Source of the DNA: an uncultured bacterium
GTDB lineage: Bacteria; Planctomycetota; Phycisphaerae; Phycisphaerales; SM1A02
Reading direction: 5' to 3'
Assembly (NCBI GenBank): GCA_903831295.1
Contig: CAIKXA010000051.1
Span: 1 to 64,000 of the forward strand
Length of the DNA: 64,000 bases
This document shows positions 26,096 to 35,206 of this stretch, piece after piece (the first letter of the stretch is position 1; each line of letters opens with the position of its first letter). A program made the position numbers and the translations under genes. Below the pieces are notes generated by a model that saw only the letters and a program-made list of their open reading frames with translations, was not told the origin of the DNA and did no database searches.

Positions 26096-27097
26096 GTGAC
26101 TCAAACCAACAATGTCGACATTCAAGAAATCGAACGCCAAGTAGTCGTTGCTGCCAAACCATTTCAAGCGCTGATCGCGGAAATGCAAAGAGTAATCGTA
26201 GGCCAGCACGACCTGCTTGAGGGATTGGTCATTGGCCTGCTTGGCAATGGACATATTTTAATCGAAGGCGTTCCTGGTCTTGCAAAAACCACAGCGGTCA
26301 GCACTTTGGCCAAAGCAATTCAAACGGATTTTCAGCGCATTCAATTCACTCCTGATTTGCTGCCCGCGGATCTGATTGGAACTTTAATTTACCGCGCCAA
26401 CACCGGTGACTTTGTGGTGAAGAAAGGACCCATCTTCTCCAACATTATTTTGGCGGACGAAATCAATCGCGCGCCGGCAAAAGTGCAAAGCGCCCTGCTC
26501 GAGGCCATGCAAGAACGACAAGTCACGATTGGCAGTGAAACATTTCCCATGGCCGATCCATTCTTGGTTTTGGCAACACAAAATCCCATCGAGCAAGAAG
26601 GAACCTACAGCTTGCCCGAGGCGCAGGTGGATCGTTTTATGCTGAAATTAGTGGTGAAATACCCCAGTCCCAAGGAGGAGCGCCAAATTTTGGACCGCAT
26701 GGCGCGCACCACCACTGCGACACAAATTCGACCCGTTCTCAAACCAGAGGACATAGCCAACGCGCGCGTGATTGTCGACAATATTTTCATTGATGAGCGC
26801 ATCAAGGATTACATTGTGAATTTGGTGGTGGCCACGCGCGATCCAGGCAGCGTGAAAATTCCAGCCAAGGATCTGATTCAATATGGAGCCAGTCCGCGCG
26901 CCACAATTGCGTTGACGATCGCAAGCCGCGCCAAGGCGTTCCTGGATGGTCGTGGCTACGTCACGCCGCAGGATGTGAAGGATGTGGCATTGGATGTGTT
27001 GCGCCACCGCATTGGATTGAGCTACGAGGCCGAGGCGCTTGAAAAAACAAGCGATGACATTGTGAAATTGCTTTTGGAACATGTTCCCGTTCCGTAA
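26096..27097 (+). CDS. MoxR-type AAA+ ATPase
   Basis: 333 residues starting at GTG with ACGGAGA upstream. Walker A is GVPGLAKTT, Walker B is IILADEINRA, and sensor 1 is LATQNPIEQEGTYSLPEAQVDRF in parts. MoxR ATPases are chaperone-like and act with von Willebrand A (VWA) proteins encoded beside them. It opens an eight-gene set of DUF58, DUF4381-like, BatA, BatB, BatC, BatD and BatE genes, a gene order known from aerotolerance and envelope-stress loci. It is cytoplasmic. The 174-base region upstream probably carries the operon promoter, but no convincing consensus is visible. Confidence 0.95.
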   Translation: MTQTNNVDIQEIERQVVVAAKPFQALIAEMQRVIVGQHDLLEGLVIGLLGNGHILIEGVPGLAKTTAVSTLAKAIQTDFQRIQFTPDLLPADLIGTLIYRANTGDFVVKKGPIFSNIILADEINRAPAKVQSALLEAMQERQVTIGSETFPMADPFLVLATQNPIEQEGTYSLPEAQVDRFMLKLVVKYPSPKEERQILDRMARTTTATQIRPVLKPEDIANARVIVDNIFIDERIKDYIVNLVVATRDPGSVKIPAKDLIQYGASPRATIALTIASRAKAFLDGRGYVTPQDVKDVALDVLRHRIGLSYEAEALEKTSDDIVKLLLEHVPVP

Positions 27098-27126
27098 TGC
27101 GCCCCCGCGTGCAATGGTGAAACAAC

Positions 27127-28008
27127 ATGAACGCAACCGAACTCATTCGTAAAGTTCGTCGAATCCAGATTCGAACCAGCCGTATCAGCAGCGAGGTTCT
27201 TTCGGGCAATTACCACTCCGCATTCCGCGGCCGTGGAATTGAATTTGAGGAGGTGCGTCCCTACATTGTTGGCGACGACATTCGCTCGATTGATTGGAAT
27301 GTCAGCGCGCGCGTAGGAAGCCCGCACATTAAAATTTTCAAGGAGGAGCGCGAACTCACCGTGATGTTGGCGGTTGATCTTTCCGCGAGCCAAAACTTTG
27401 GAACACAAGGCACGCTTAAACGCGAAATGGTGGCTGAAATAGCGGCCACTTTGGCGTTTAGCGCCATCCGCAATGGCGACAAAGTTGGCATGTTGGCGTT
27501 CACCGATCGCATTGAACGATTTGTTCCGCCACGCAAAGGAACTCGACACGTACTGCGAATTGTGCGTGAGTTACTAGCGCTTGAGGCGAAGGGCAAGGGC
27601 ACGCGCATTGCCGCCGCGATCGACGAAGTTCTAGGCATTGTGCGCAAACGCAGCGTGCTGTTTGTGATCAGCGATTTTCAAGACGTTGGATGGGAGCGCT
27701 CCATGGCCATCGCCAGGCGCCGACATGATTGCATTCCCGTGGTCATATCCGATCGCTGTGAACAGAGCTTGCCCAATGTGGGATTGATCGAGGTAGAAGA
27801 TCCAGAAACCGGCGAGCGCTTCATGATGGATACGGCTGATCGTGGCGTGCGCGCGCGCTTTGCCAATATCGCCGCGGATGAACGCCTGCAACTACAACAA
27901 ACTTTTATGCGTCTCAAAATGGATCCAGTTGAAGTGGAAACTGGAAGCGACTTTGTGAAGCCGCTCACGGAAGTTTTTCGCCGCCGCGAATCGCGGAGGG
28001 CCAGATGA
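27127..28008 (+). CDS. DUF58 / VWA-like domain protein
   Basis: 293 residues. The DUF58 signature appears near residues 37-60: FRGRGIEFEEVRPYIVGDD, then IRSIDWNVSAR. A VWA-like fold follows with LAVDLSASQNFG, in which the MIDAS-type aspartate and serines are present. It probably sits on the inner face of the membrane or in the cytoplasm and links MoxR to the BatAB proteins. It overlaps the next gene by 4 bases (ATGA). Confidence 0.92.
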   Translation: MNATELIRKVRRIQIRTSRISSEVLSGNYHSAFRGRGIEFEEVRPYIVGDDIRSIDWNVSARVGSPHIKIFKEERELTVMLAVDLSASQNFGTQGTLKREMVAEIAATLAFSAIRNGDKVGMLAFTDRIERFVPPRKGTRHVLRIVRELLALEAKGKGTRIAAAIDEVLGIVRKRSVLFVISDFQDVGWERSMAIARRRHDCIPVVISDRCEQSLPNVGLIEVEDPETGERFMMDTADRGVRARFANIAADERLQLQQTFMRLKMDPVEVETGSDFVKPLTEVFRRRESRRAR

Positions 28009-28907
28009 AATTGAATCATGCCGCAATTGTGATTGCGCTGTCAAGCTCGCTGGTGATGTGCCATCAGGAAAAATTAGGTAATGCGCACAAAGAGGCAGAC
28101 AATCCTACATCACTCAACAATGAACCAACTTTTTCAGAACAAGATAAAGATTTTGTTGGACCTCCGTCTTCTTTAAAAAATCCAGAACAAGATAAAGATT
28201 TTGTTGGACCTCCGTCTTCTTTAAAAAATCCAGAACAAGATAAAGATTTTGTTGGACCTCCGTCTTCTTTAAAAAATCCAGAACAAATCACACCCGTTCT
28301 TGTTGAAAATAGTCCACCTAAGACAAGCACGGAGCAATCCCGTTCGGAAAGTACGTATGATCACGAAAACTCGCGCGGCCTGAAAGGCCCGGTTGAAGTG
28401 CCCCTGGAAACACAATGGGCGTGGATCATTGGCTTGTGCGTGTTGGTGGCGGTGTTTGCCGCTGGCATATATCGATGGTGGTTTCACAAACCAAGCGGTC
28501 CTGTTTATATCGAGGCGCCGCATGAGCGCGCGCTGCGCGAATTAAATGAACTTGCCCTGCGTGAATTGCCGCACAAGGGATTGATATTGGATTTCTATGT
28601 GCTGCTTTCGGACACGGTGCGCCATTATGTTGAGGACCGCTTCGGTATTTGCGCGCCGGAGCAGACCACCAAAGAATTTTTAAACGCGGCCCGACACCAT
28701 CCACAAATTATTGATGATCATCAACGCTTGCTGGCGTCATTTCTGCGCGCCGCGGATATGGTGAAATACGCGGCGCAACGACCTGGTCCACATGAATGTG
28801 AAAACGGCCTGGACGCGGCGCGTGGGTTTGTGCGCGAGTCTGCTCCAACAACGGCCCATGATGCGAACGCGACACAATCACAAGTCGCGCACAAGGCAAA
28901 AAAATGA
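28005..28907 (+). CDS. DUF4381-like membrane protein with triplicated 16-residue repeat
   Basis: 300 residues. A hydrophobic N-terminus (about 5-20, ending MCHQ, a poor lipobox) leads into a hydrophilic region that contains three exact copies of a 16-residue unit beginning EQDKDFVGPP. One membrane segment (about 137-158) follows, then a helical cytoplasmic domain (about 170-275) with LRELNELALRELPHKG and DTVRHYVEDRFGICAPEQTT. That is the arrangement and position of DUF4381 proteins between DUF58 and VWA genes, so I assign it by context plus architecture. The repeat DNA is much richer in A+T than its surroundings. Overlaps at both ends indicate translational coupling. Confidence 0.8.
   Translation: MKLNHAAIVIALSSSLVMCHQEKLGNAHKEADNPTSLNNEPTFSEQDKDFVGPPSSLKNPEQDKDFVGPPSSLKNPEQDKDFVGPPSSLKNPEQITPVLVENSPPKTSTEQSRSESTYDHENSRGLKGPVEVPLETQWAWIIGLCVLVAVFAAGIYRWWFHKPSGPVYIEAPHERALRELNELALRELPHKGLILDFYVLLSDTVRHYVEDRFGICAPEQTTKEFLNAARHHPQIIDDHQRLLASFLRAADMVKYAAQRPGPHECENGLDAARGFVRESAPTTAHDANATQSQVAHKAKK
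28137..28280 (+). repeat. Three identical 48-bp tandem units within the DUF4381-like gene
   Basis: Units at 28137-28184, 28185-28232 and 28233-28280 appear identical base for base and each encodes 16 residues, so the frame is kept. The low G+C content and the exact identity of synonymous positions suggest recent duplication. The copy number is likely to vary between strains. Confidence 0.95.
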
Positions 28908-29992
28908 ACCACTTTGAGTTCAGCGAAGTTTGGATGCTGCTGCTTTTACCGCTGGTTTTCGCAACTTTCTGGCGTTTGTGGCGTAGGCGCACCCAACCCG
29001 CGATGACCTATAGCGTGGTGCGCCGCGCCAAAATTGCGGGCGCTGGCACCGCTGCGAAATTACGTTGGTTGCCCTATGCGCTTCGCGCGGCGGCTTTGAC
29101 GCTGTTGATTGTGTGCATTGCAAGACCTGTACGTATCAATGAACAATATTCCACGCTGACCGACGGGGTGGCTATTGAACTGGTTGTTGATCGATCAAGT
29201 TCAATGTTGGCCATGGACTTCACCCGCAATGGTCGACCTGCGGATCGTTTAACTGCGTTGAAAGATGTGGTAGATCGGTTCGTGGATGGCGGCGCCAATT
29301 TACCCGGCCGCAAAGATGACCTTGTTGGTTTGGTCACATTCGCGCGCTTCGCCGACAGCGTAAGTCCTCTCACAATGGATCACGAATGGTTGCTCGAGGG
29401 ACTCAAAGATATAGAGCCCGCTGATCCAGCGATTGGCGATGATGGAACAGCGATTGGAGACGCCGTGTCGTTGGGTGCGGAAAAATTGCGCGATGTGACG
29501 GATGGAAAACGCACTGGCGCGAACCGCATCAAAAGCAAAGTGCTGGTGCTATTGACGGACGGCGAAAATAACGCCGGAGATATTGATCCCATGACTGCGG
29601 CGGAACTCTGCAAATCATTGGGAATTCGCTTGTACGCGATTGGCATGGGCACGCGCGGCACCGCTTTAATGCCTGTGCGCACCCCGTTTGGCACGCAAAT
29701 GGTGAAGCAACCCGTGAACATTGACGAGGAATTGCTGACCAAAATGGCGACCGCAACGGGCGGACAATATTTCCGCGCGACAGACACCAAGAGTTTGGAA
29801 AACATTTACGGACGCATTGACGAATTGGAAAAAACAGTGACTGAACAGAAGCGAACCATTCTCGCTAAAGATTTAGCCGTGGAAGGTTTCCGTCTGGGCG
29901 GAATCGCGTGGCCTTCATTGCTCACGTTGGTATTCGTTTTGCTCGCCATGGAACTTCTTTTGTCGCACACCAAATTAAGGACGCTTCCATGA
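28904..29992 (+). CDS. BatA-like von Willebrand factor A membrane protein
   Basis: 362 residues. Two N-terminal membrane segments (about 9-24 and 58-73) are followed by a VWA domain exposed to the periplasm with the metal-ion site DRSSSM (Asp96, Ser98, Ser100), and later LLTDGENNAGD. A final membrane segment lies at about 333-354. This matches BatA/aerotolerance proteins. It should act with BatB and the MoxR ATPase. It overlaps the preceding gene by 4 bases. Confidence 0.92.
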   Translation: MNHFEFSEVWMLLLLPLVFATFWRLWRRRTQPAMTYSVVRRAKIAGAGTAAKLRWLPYALRAAALTLLIVCIARPVRINEQYSTLTDGVAIELVVDRSSSMLAMDFTRNGRPADRLTALKDVVDRFVDGGANLPGRKDDLVGLVTFARFADSVSPLTMDHEWLLEGLKDIEPADPAIGDDGTAIGDAVSLGAEKLRDVTDGKRTGANRIKSKVLVLLTDGENNAGDIDPMTAAELCKSLGIRLYAIGMGTRGTALMPVRTPFGTQMVKQPVNIDEELLTKMATATGGQYFRATDTKSLENIYGRIDELEKTVTEQKRTILAKDLAVEGFRLGGIAWPSLLTLVFVLLAMELLLSHTKLRTLP

Positions 29993-30002
29993 GGTTCAAT
30001 TC

Positions 30003-31037
30003 ATGAACAGTGGATCCTTCATCTTTGCGCAGCCCTGGGCCATGGCCTGGCTATGGCTTGTTGCACTCATTGTGATTGTGGCAATTGCTGGGTTACGAAA
30101 GCGACGAGCGTTGTTGGCTCGCATCGCAGATTGGTCTTTGCTGCAGCAACTGATTCCAAATCTAAACCTAGCGCGTGGCTGGTTCCGCATGTTGCTTTGT
30201 GCAATGGCCATGATCGCGCTTACGTTGGCGATGATGGATCCACGTTGGGGAATGCAAGTGGAGCAGGTTCAACAACGCGGACTTGATGTGGCGTTTGTGA
30301 TTGATGTCAGTAGAAGCATGCTGGCCAACGACGCGACTCCAAGCCGGCTTGAACGCGCCAAACAATTCGCAATTGACGCCAGCGAAGCGCTCGGTGGCGA
30401 CCGTGTTGCGTTGATTGATTTTGCGGGCGTGCCCGCGCTTCGAGTTCCTTTAACCTTGAATTACGCCGCGTTTAGACAAGCTGTCACTGAACTGGAACCC
30501 AAGGGCGCCGCGCGCGGAGGCACATTGCTCGGCGACGCGATCCGATTTGCCGCGAACAAATTTCCGGTGGAAGCAAAAAGCGCCAAGGCGATTATCGTGT
30601 TGAGCGACGGCGAAGATTCGGAATCAAGCATGCCCACCGAAGCCGCCCGCCTAGCGTTCGCGGAACATGGCGTGCGGGTTTTCACCGTTGGTATTGGCGA
30701 CTCCAAAGATGGGGCGCGAGTGCCTGGCACAACCACTCCATGGATGATGGACGACGGACAAGAAAAGTGGTCCAAGATGCAAGATGTTATTTTGCGTGAG
30801 GTCGCGGTTGCTGGTGGTGGCGCGTTCATACCCGCCGGCACCGCCCAACTTGACATGGCGCAGGTGTACACCGACAGCATCGGAAATCTGGAGCGCGCGG
30901 AACAAGAAGAATCAGTGATTCGAAGGCAAACTCCGCGCTTCCAGTGGTTTGCCGCGGCGGCGCTTTTGATTTTGCTCAGTGAAAGTTTGATTTGCGACAC
31001 CCGTGGAAATAGCAAAGTGAAAGGCGAGCAATCATGA
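30003..31037 (+). CDS. BatB-like von Willebrand factor A membrane protein
   Basis: 344 residues, a paralogue of the preceding protein. N-terminal membrane segments lie at about 13-30 and 62-78. The VWA metal site is DVSRSM (Asp101, Ser103, Ser105), followed by IVLSDGEDSESSMPTEA and a C-terminal membrane segment near 312-328. It starts 10 bases after batA and overlaps batC by 4 bases. In other bacteria BatA and BatB form large VWA complexes, so a similar complex is likely here. Confidence 0.92.
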   Translation: MNSGSFIFAQPWAMAWLWLVALIVIVAIAGLRKRRALLARIADWSLLQQLIPNLNLARGWFRMLLCAMAMIALTLAMMDPRWGMQVEQVQQRGLDVAFVIDVSRSMLANDATPSRLERAKQFAIDASEALGGDRVALIDFAGVPALRVPLTLNYAAFRQAVTELEPKGAARGGTLLGDAIRFAANKFPVEAKSAKAIIVLSDGEDSESSMPTEAARLAFAEHGVRVFTVGIGDSKDGARVPGTTTPWMMDDGQEKWSKMQDVILREVAVAGGGAFIPAGTAQLDMAQVYTDSIGNLERAEQEESVIRRQTPRFQWFAAAALLILLSESLICDTRGNSKVKGEQS

Positions 31038-32230
31038 TGTTTGAAGCCACACGCGCGCCCGCTTACATTGCCACGCTTTTGGCAAGCAGTTTTACTTTTG
31101 CGGCGGCGATGCCAATGTCACAACAAGTAAGTTCGCCACCGGCGAGCACCGCCCCCACGTTGCGCATGCCCAAGGAACTTGCCCTTCCTGCGAATTCGAC
31201 CACATCGCAACCCGTAGGCGCAACGCAACCAACCCTAGGTGAATTAGATTCGTCGTTTGACAGCGCCGCATATCGCCGCGCGGTGAAAAGTGGCTCGAAT
31301 GCAATGCGAAACGAGGACTGGGCCAACGCCGCGATTGAATTTCAAGAAGCCCTGAAGTTCAATCCGCAATCCAAGGAAGTTGCTTACAACCTGGGGATTG
31401 CAATGTTTCGCCAAGGCGAGTTCGCCGCGGCTGAAAAACTTTTCAAGGAATCAGGGGAAACTGATTCCGCGGATCTCGCCGCAAAATCAATGTTCAATGA
31501 AGGCAACGCGATTTACACCAATGTGGTGAATCAGCTTTCAGCATCAGCGCAACCTCCTCAAACTGGATCGATTGTCGCTGGTATTAGTCAGGCGACTCAG
31601 CCTGAATTGAGCGAAGCAATTGCTCAATTGGAAAAAGCCTTCACCCATTTCAAGGACGCGTTGGCGGCCAATCCTAAAGACGATGACAGCGCCGTGAACG
31701 CGGAGACCGTATTTCAATTGATCAAATTATTGAAAGAGGAACAAAAGAAACAAGATCAGAAACAAGATCAAAAGCAAGATCAAAAGCAAGATCAGAAGCA
31801 AGATCAGAAGCAAGATCAGAAGCAAGATCAGAAGCAAGATCAAAAGCAAGATCAAAAGCAAGATCAGAAGCAAGATCAGAAGCAAGATCAGAAGCAAGAT
31901 CAGAAGCAAGATCAGAAGCAAGATCAAAATAAATCTGAACAACAGAAAAAAGAAGAGCAACAAGATCAAGCAAAGCAGGATCAAGACAAGAAAGACCAAG
32001 AAAAGAAAGACCAAGAAAAGAAAGATCAAGAGAAACCAGAAGAAAAGCCCCAGGAAAATACCAAAGAGCAACCAAGTCAACCCGTTGAGAAGGGTGGCGA
32101 ACAAAAAATGGACAAACAGGAAACCGCGCGTCTATTACAAATGGTTCGTGACAAGGAAAAACAACGCAACGCCGACCAAAAGGCTAAAGTCACTAAAATT
32201 CAGTCCGCCCCCGTCGGCAAAGATTGGTAA
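31034..32230 (+). CDS. BatC-like TPR protein with long KQDQ repeat
   Basis: 398 residues. A signal peptide or anchor (about 1-27) is followed by a Pro/Thr-rich linker and TPR helices (about 82-170; for example WANAAIEFQEALKFNPQSKE and AYNLGIAMFRQGEFAAAEKL). From about residue 239 a low-complexity Gln/Lys/Asp region begins, with 15 uninterrupted KQDQ units and then KKDQE-type units. It ends with RLLQMVRDKEKQRN. BatC proteins elsewhere also carry TPRs and a charged tail near the end. Here the tail is greatly enlarged, probably a flexible arm or a coiled structure in the periplasm. Confidence 0.88.
   Translation: MMFEATRAPAYIATLLASSFTFAAAMPMSQQVSSPPASTAPTLRMPKELALPANSTTSQPVGATQPTLGELDSSFDSAAYRRAVKSGSNAMRNEDWANAAIEFQEALKFNPQSKEVAYNLGIAMFRQGEFAAAEKLFKESGETDSADLAAKSMFNEGNAIYTNVVNQLSASAQPPQTGSIVAGISQATQPELSEAIAQLEKAFTHFKDALAANPKDDDSAVNAETVFQLIKLLKEEQKKQDQKQDQKQDQKQDQKQDQKQDQKQDQKQDQKQDQKQDQKQDQKQDQKQDQKQDQKQDQNKSEQQKKEEQQDQAKQDQDKKDQEKKDQEKKDQEKPEEKPQENTKEQPSQPVEKGGEQKMDKQETARLLQMVRDKEKQRNADQKAKVTKIQSAPVGKDW
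31748..31927 (+). repeat. 15 tandem 12-bp units coding for KQDQ
   Basis: 180 bases made of the unit AARCAAGATCAR in frame, with only synonymous AAA/AAG and CAA/CAG variation. Such arrays mutate by slippage in steps of 12 bases without breaking the frame. The long leucine-rich open frames on the opposite strand are products of this repeat and not genes. Confidence 0.97.
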
Positions 32231-32239
32231 TCGTTCACA

Positions 32240-34081
32240 ATGTTTCGAATCATTCATCATTACATTCTTGCTTGCGTCGCCTGTCTAGTTTTGTGCGAGG
32301 TTGCTTTCGCCCAAGCCGTTGAATTTAAACTGCAGCAACGTGAAGGCTGGGTGGGCTCACCAATCACAATGCAAGTGGTGTCGGTGAATTCCTCGGGTGA
32401 TCCACAACCACCGGAAATTGCGGCAAGCCCGGACTTTGCCAGCGCGATCGTGGGCGCGCCACAACGAATGGACATGCGCCAAAATATCAACGGAGTTTCT
32501 TCGCGGCGCATGACCACCACCTGGACAGTGCAGATGACCCCCAACCGTGCTGGTGTATTGACACTGCCGCAAGTTAAAATCAACGCCGATGGGCGAACCT
32601 ATCTCAGTCCCGCGCAAACTGTGCCCATATCCGCCTCGGATAGTGGCGACGTGCTCGCCGTTTCGGTAAGAAGCAATCCAACAACTTTGTTCGCTGGCCA
32701 AGCCGCCGATGTGATTTTGGAAATCGCCGTGCGACCCTACGCCAATCGTGAACATGATGTCTCATTGAGCGAGCGGCAAATGTGGGAATTGATTGACAAG
32801 CCAACAAGTTCGTGGGGCGTGTTTGAACCACGAATGCGCGAACTGGTTCAAAGCAATCAACGTCCGGCTGGCCGCGAAGAAATTCGCGACGGGGCGAGAT
32901 GGTGCGTGTATGAAATCACCGCCAATACAAACGCATCAAGAAGCGGCGCCCTTGATGTGGGGGATGTGCGAATTGATTTGAAATATCCAACAGGCATTTC
33001 CGTCAACCGCGACTTTTTTGGAGCTTCGGAACTTTCCCTTAGCGGCATACGCAAAGTGTCTGTCACTCCCGCAACTTCAAATCTCATTGTGAAAGCCTTG
33101 CCGGAGGCCGGACGTCCCGCTTCATTCCGCGGAGCCGTTGGACAATTTTCCATTCAAGCCAGCGCAAAACCAACCAAAGCCGCGGTGGGCGATCCAATGA
33201 CCCTGACGCTTTCAATCCAAAGCCTGAGCGACAACAAAGAGGAATTGCGTTCGCTTCAACCACCTCCACTTGAAAGTCCCGCGCTCGCAAAAGGTTTCCG
33301 CATGCCTTCGGATCCGCTTGCGGGAACCGTGGACGGATCAACAAAAACATTCACTCAAACTGTGCGCGCCCTATCGGCGGACGTGACGGAAATTCCACCA
33401 ATCGAGTTCTCCTATTTCGATCCTTCCACTTTGAAATATGTCACCACTTTCACCAAGCCGATTGCGATCAGTGTGAGTCCCGCCGAACGAATTTCGGCAA
33501 CGGCTTTGGAGGGCGTGAGCTCCGCTAAAAAAGACGCGCCCGCGGCAAATCTAACCGACGTGAATGGTGGACTCGTTGCCAACACCGCCCCTGGCGCGGA
33601 TCTTCTCAGCGATCAACGCCTGAATGTAGGTTGGTCAACATGCGCTCTTGTGGCCATACCCCCAGCGCTCGCGTTCTTATTGCTGTTGGTTCGTAAAAGA
33701 AACAACTCCACTCAGAGCAACAAAATTTTAACTCGCTCCCGCGGCGCCGCAAAAATCGCGCGGCGTGAATTATTCGCGGCGCAAGATGCCGCCACCATCG
33801 CGCAAATTATCCAACGCTTTGTAGAAGCTCGCACCGCGCGCCCTGTTGGAACGGTCACCCGCAGCGACGCGACAACATTCGCGCGGATCGCCGGCGCCAC
33901 GGAGCCATGCCTGCAAACGCTTGACGCAATTTTGGCGCTCGGCGAGCGCGCGGCATTCGCGCCACGACACGGCGAAAATGCGCAAGAATTGCGGGAGAAA
34001 GCCGTAAACCTGCTGGGCGAACTTGATTCACTTGCATGGCAACGCAAGACCGAGTCATTTCTAGGAGACCTCCAGCCATGA
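32240..34081 (+). CDS. BatD-like membrane-anchored protein
   Basis: 613 residues. A signal peptide (about 1-25, ending VAFAQA) is followed by a large beta-rich periplasmic region (about 26-460) with the repeated immunoglobulin-like pattern expected of BatD, including WVGSPITMQVVSVN and later AVGDPMTLTLSIQS. One membrane segment follows (about 470-487, ending LLLLVRKR), then a helical cytoplasmic tail of about 120 residues. It probably serves as the periplasmic scaffold of the Bat complex. It overlaps batE by 4 bases. Confidence 0.85.
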   Translation: MFRIIHHYILACVACLVLCEVAFAQAVEFKLQQREGWVGSPITMQVVSVNSSGDPQPPEIAASPDFASAIVGAPQRMDMRQNINGVSSRRMTTTWTVQMTPNRAGVLTLPQVKINADGRTYLSPAQTVPISASDSGDVLAVSVRSNPTTLFAGQAADVILEIAVRPYANREHDVSLSERQMWELIDKPTSSWGVFEPRMRELVQSNQRPAGREEIRDGARWCVYEITANTNASRSGALDVGDVRIDLKYPTGISVNRDFFGASELSLSGIRKVSVTPATSNLIVKALPEAGRPASFRGAVGQFSIQASAKPTKAAVGDPMTLTLSIQSLSDNKEELRSLQPPPLESPALAKGFRMPSDPLAGTVDGSTKTFTQTVRALSADVTEIPPIEFSYFDPSTLKYVTTFTKPIAISVSPAERISATALEGVSSAKKDAPAANLTDVNGGLVANTAPGADLLSDQRLNVGWSTCALVAIPPALAFLLLLVRKRNNSTQSNKILTRSRGAAKIARRELFAAQDAATIAQIIQRFVEARTARPVGTVTRSDATTFARIAGATEPCLQTLDAILALGERAAFAPRHGENAQELREKAVNLLGELDSLAWQRKTESFLGDLQP

Positions 34082-34911
34082 CATCATTTTTTGGTGCGAT
34101 TCAAATTGCAGTGATCGCCGCGTGCGCCGCGCTTTCACAAAGTGCGTTGTGTGCGGATGACGTTGGCCTGAATGAATTGAACGCCGCGCAATCCGCCTAC
34201 GACCACGGCATTGAAGTTGCGCGAACAGATCCCGAGGCCGCGCAAAAATATTTTATTGAGTCCGCCAATGGATTTGAAAAAGTCGTGAATGGCGGCGTGA
34301 CCAATGGCCAACTTTTTTACAACCTTGGAAATGCCCAGGTGCAGTCCAAACAAATCGGCAGCGGTATTGGCTCCTACCTGCAAGCACGGCGCATCATGCC
34401 TGGCGACTCCCAGTTGCAATCCAATTTGGAGCACGCGCGAAGTTTGGTGAAGGACAGATTTAATTCAGGCGGCGGAATGTTGATGGAGGATGTTTCCGCG
34501 TGGTGGCATGTCGTTTCCTTCAAAGGGCGCCTCACGCTTGCTGAAATACTTTGGACGGCCGCATGGACAATCGCGGCGTTTCTGCTGTATCGCCCCGCCA
34601 CACAAGGACACAGTCTCGCGCGGTTGCTTGCGCGGCGCGCGGCATGGGGATGCGCGATCATTGGCGTGATTCTTGGCGCAACTGTGGCCACGGATGTCCT
34701 TGCGGCAAATCTCTGGCCCCAAGGCGTCACCATTCGCGATGGCGTGATTGTTCGCAAGGGAAATGGCGAAGGATTTGAGCCCCAATTTGCCGAGCCACTT
34801 TCTCAAGGCGTTGAATTCAGCGTGTTGGAGAAACGCCCTGGTTGGCTGCGTATTCAGCTTGGCAATGAGAAAACTGGTTGGATTGCGGCCAATCAAGCCA
34901 CCACGGCGTGA
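34078..34911 (+). CDS. BatE-like TPR and SH3-type membrane protein
   Basis: 277 residues from the ATG at 34078, which has AGGAGA upstream and overlaps the batD stop (ATGA). It has a signal peptide (about 1-22), TPR-type helices (QLFYNLGNAQVQSKQIGSGIGSY), two membrane segments (about 151-170 and 188-208) and a C-terminal bacterial SH3 domain (PLSQGVEFSVLEKRPGWLRI, ending TGWIAANQA). TPR plus SH3 is the known BatE layout. It closes the operon, and tRNA-Ser follows 75 bases later. Confidence 0.88.
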   Translation: MTSFFGAIQIAVIAACAALSQSALCADDVGLNELNAAQSAYDHGIEVARTDPEAAQKYFIESANGFEKVVNGGVTNGQLFYNLGNAQVQSKQIGSGIGSYLQARRIMPGDSQLQSNLEHARSLVKDRFNSGGGMLMEDVSAWWHVVSFKGRLTLAEILWTAAWTIAAFLLYRPATQGHSLARLLARRAAWGCAIIGVILGATVATDVLAANLWPQGVTIRDGVIVRKGNGEGFEPQFAEPLSQGVEFSVLEKRPGWLRIQLGNEKTGWIAANQATTA

Positions 34912-34986
34912 ATGATTCACGATTTCAATACATTGGATCGTTGACCAGATTCGCTTCAAGCGTCATACTTGCGTCCCCATCAAGCC

Positions 34987-35073
34987 GGAGAGGTGCCTGA
35001 GCGGTTGAAGGGACCCGTCTCGAAAACGGATAGTGGGCTTGCCTACTCGTGGGTTCGAATCCCACCCTCTCCG
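34987..35073 (+). tRNA. tRNA-Ser (anticodon CGA)
   Basis: Class II tRNA. The acceptor stem GGAGAGG/CCTCTCC is perfect and has the usual G discriminator. The anticodon loop is CTCGAAA, giving CGA for the TCG codon. A long variable arm follows, then the T arm GTGGG TTCGAAT CCCAC. CCA is not encoded. Confidence 0.96.
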
Positions 35074-35141
35074 CTTTCTTCGCGCTGGACAGATCATGTG
35101 AATCCAAGCGATCTTGTATTGGCGCGCCGCGGCGCACTATG

Positions 35142-35183
35142 TTCTAAAAATAAAACCGCCTGACCTTTGAGGGTCAGGCGGTT
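35142..35183 (-). terminator. Intrinsic terminator of rpoZ
   Basis: Read on the minus strand, a 12-bp stem AACCGCCTGACC/GGTCAGGCGGTT with a 6-base loop is followed by TTATTTTT. It lies 24 bases after the rpoZ stop. Confidence 0.92.
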
Positions 35184-35206
35184 GCATAATTCAAATTGAA
35201 GTGAAA

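Noticed and set aside
31722-32104. Long minus-strand ORFs rich in Leu/Ile/Asp opposite batC
   Set aside because: They are the mirror image of the 12-bp KQDQ repeat and have no independent start signals or family match.
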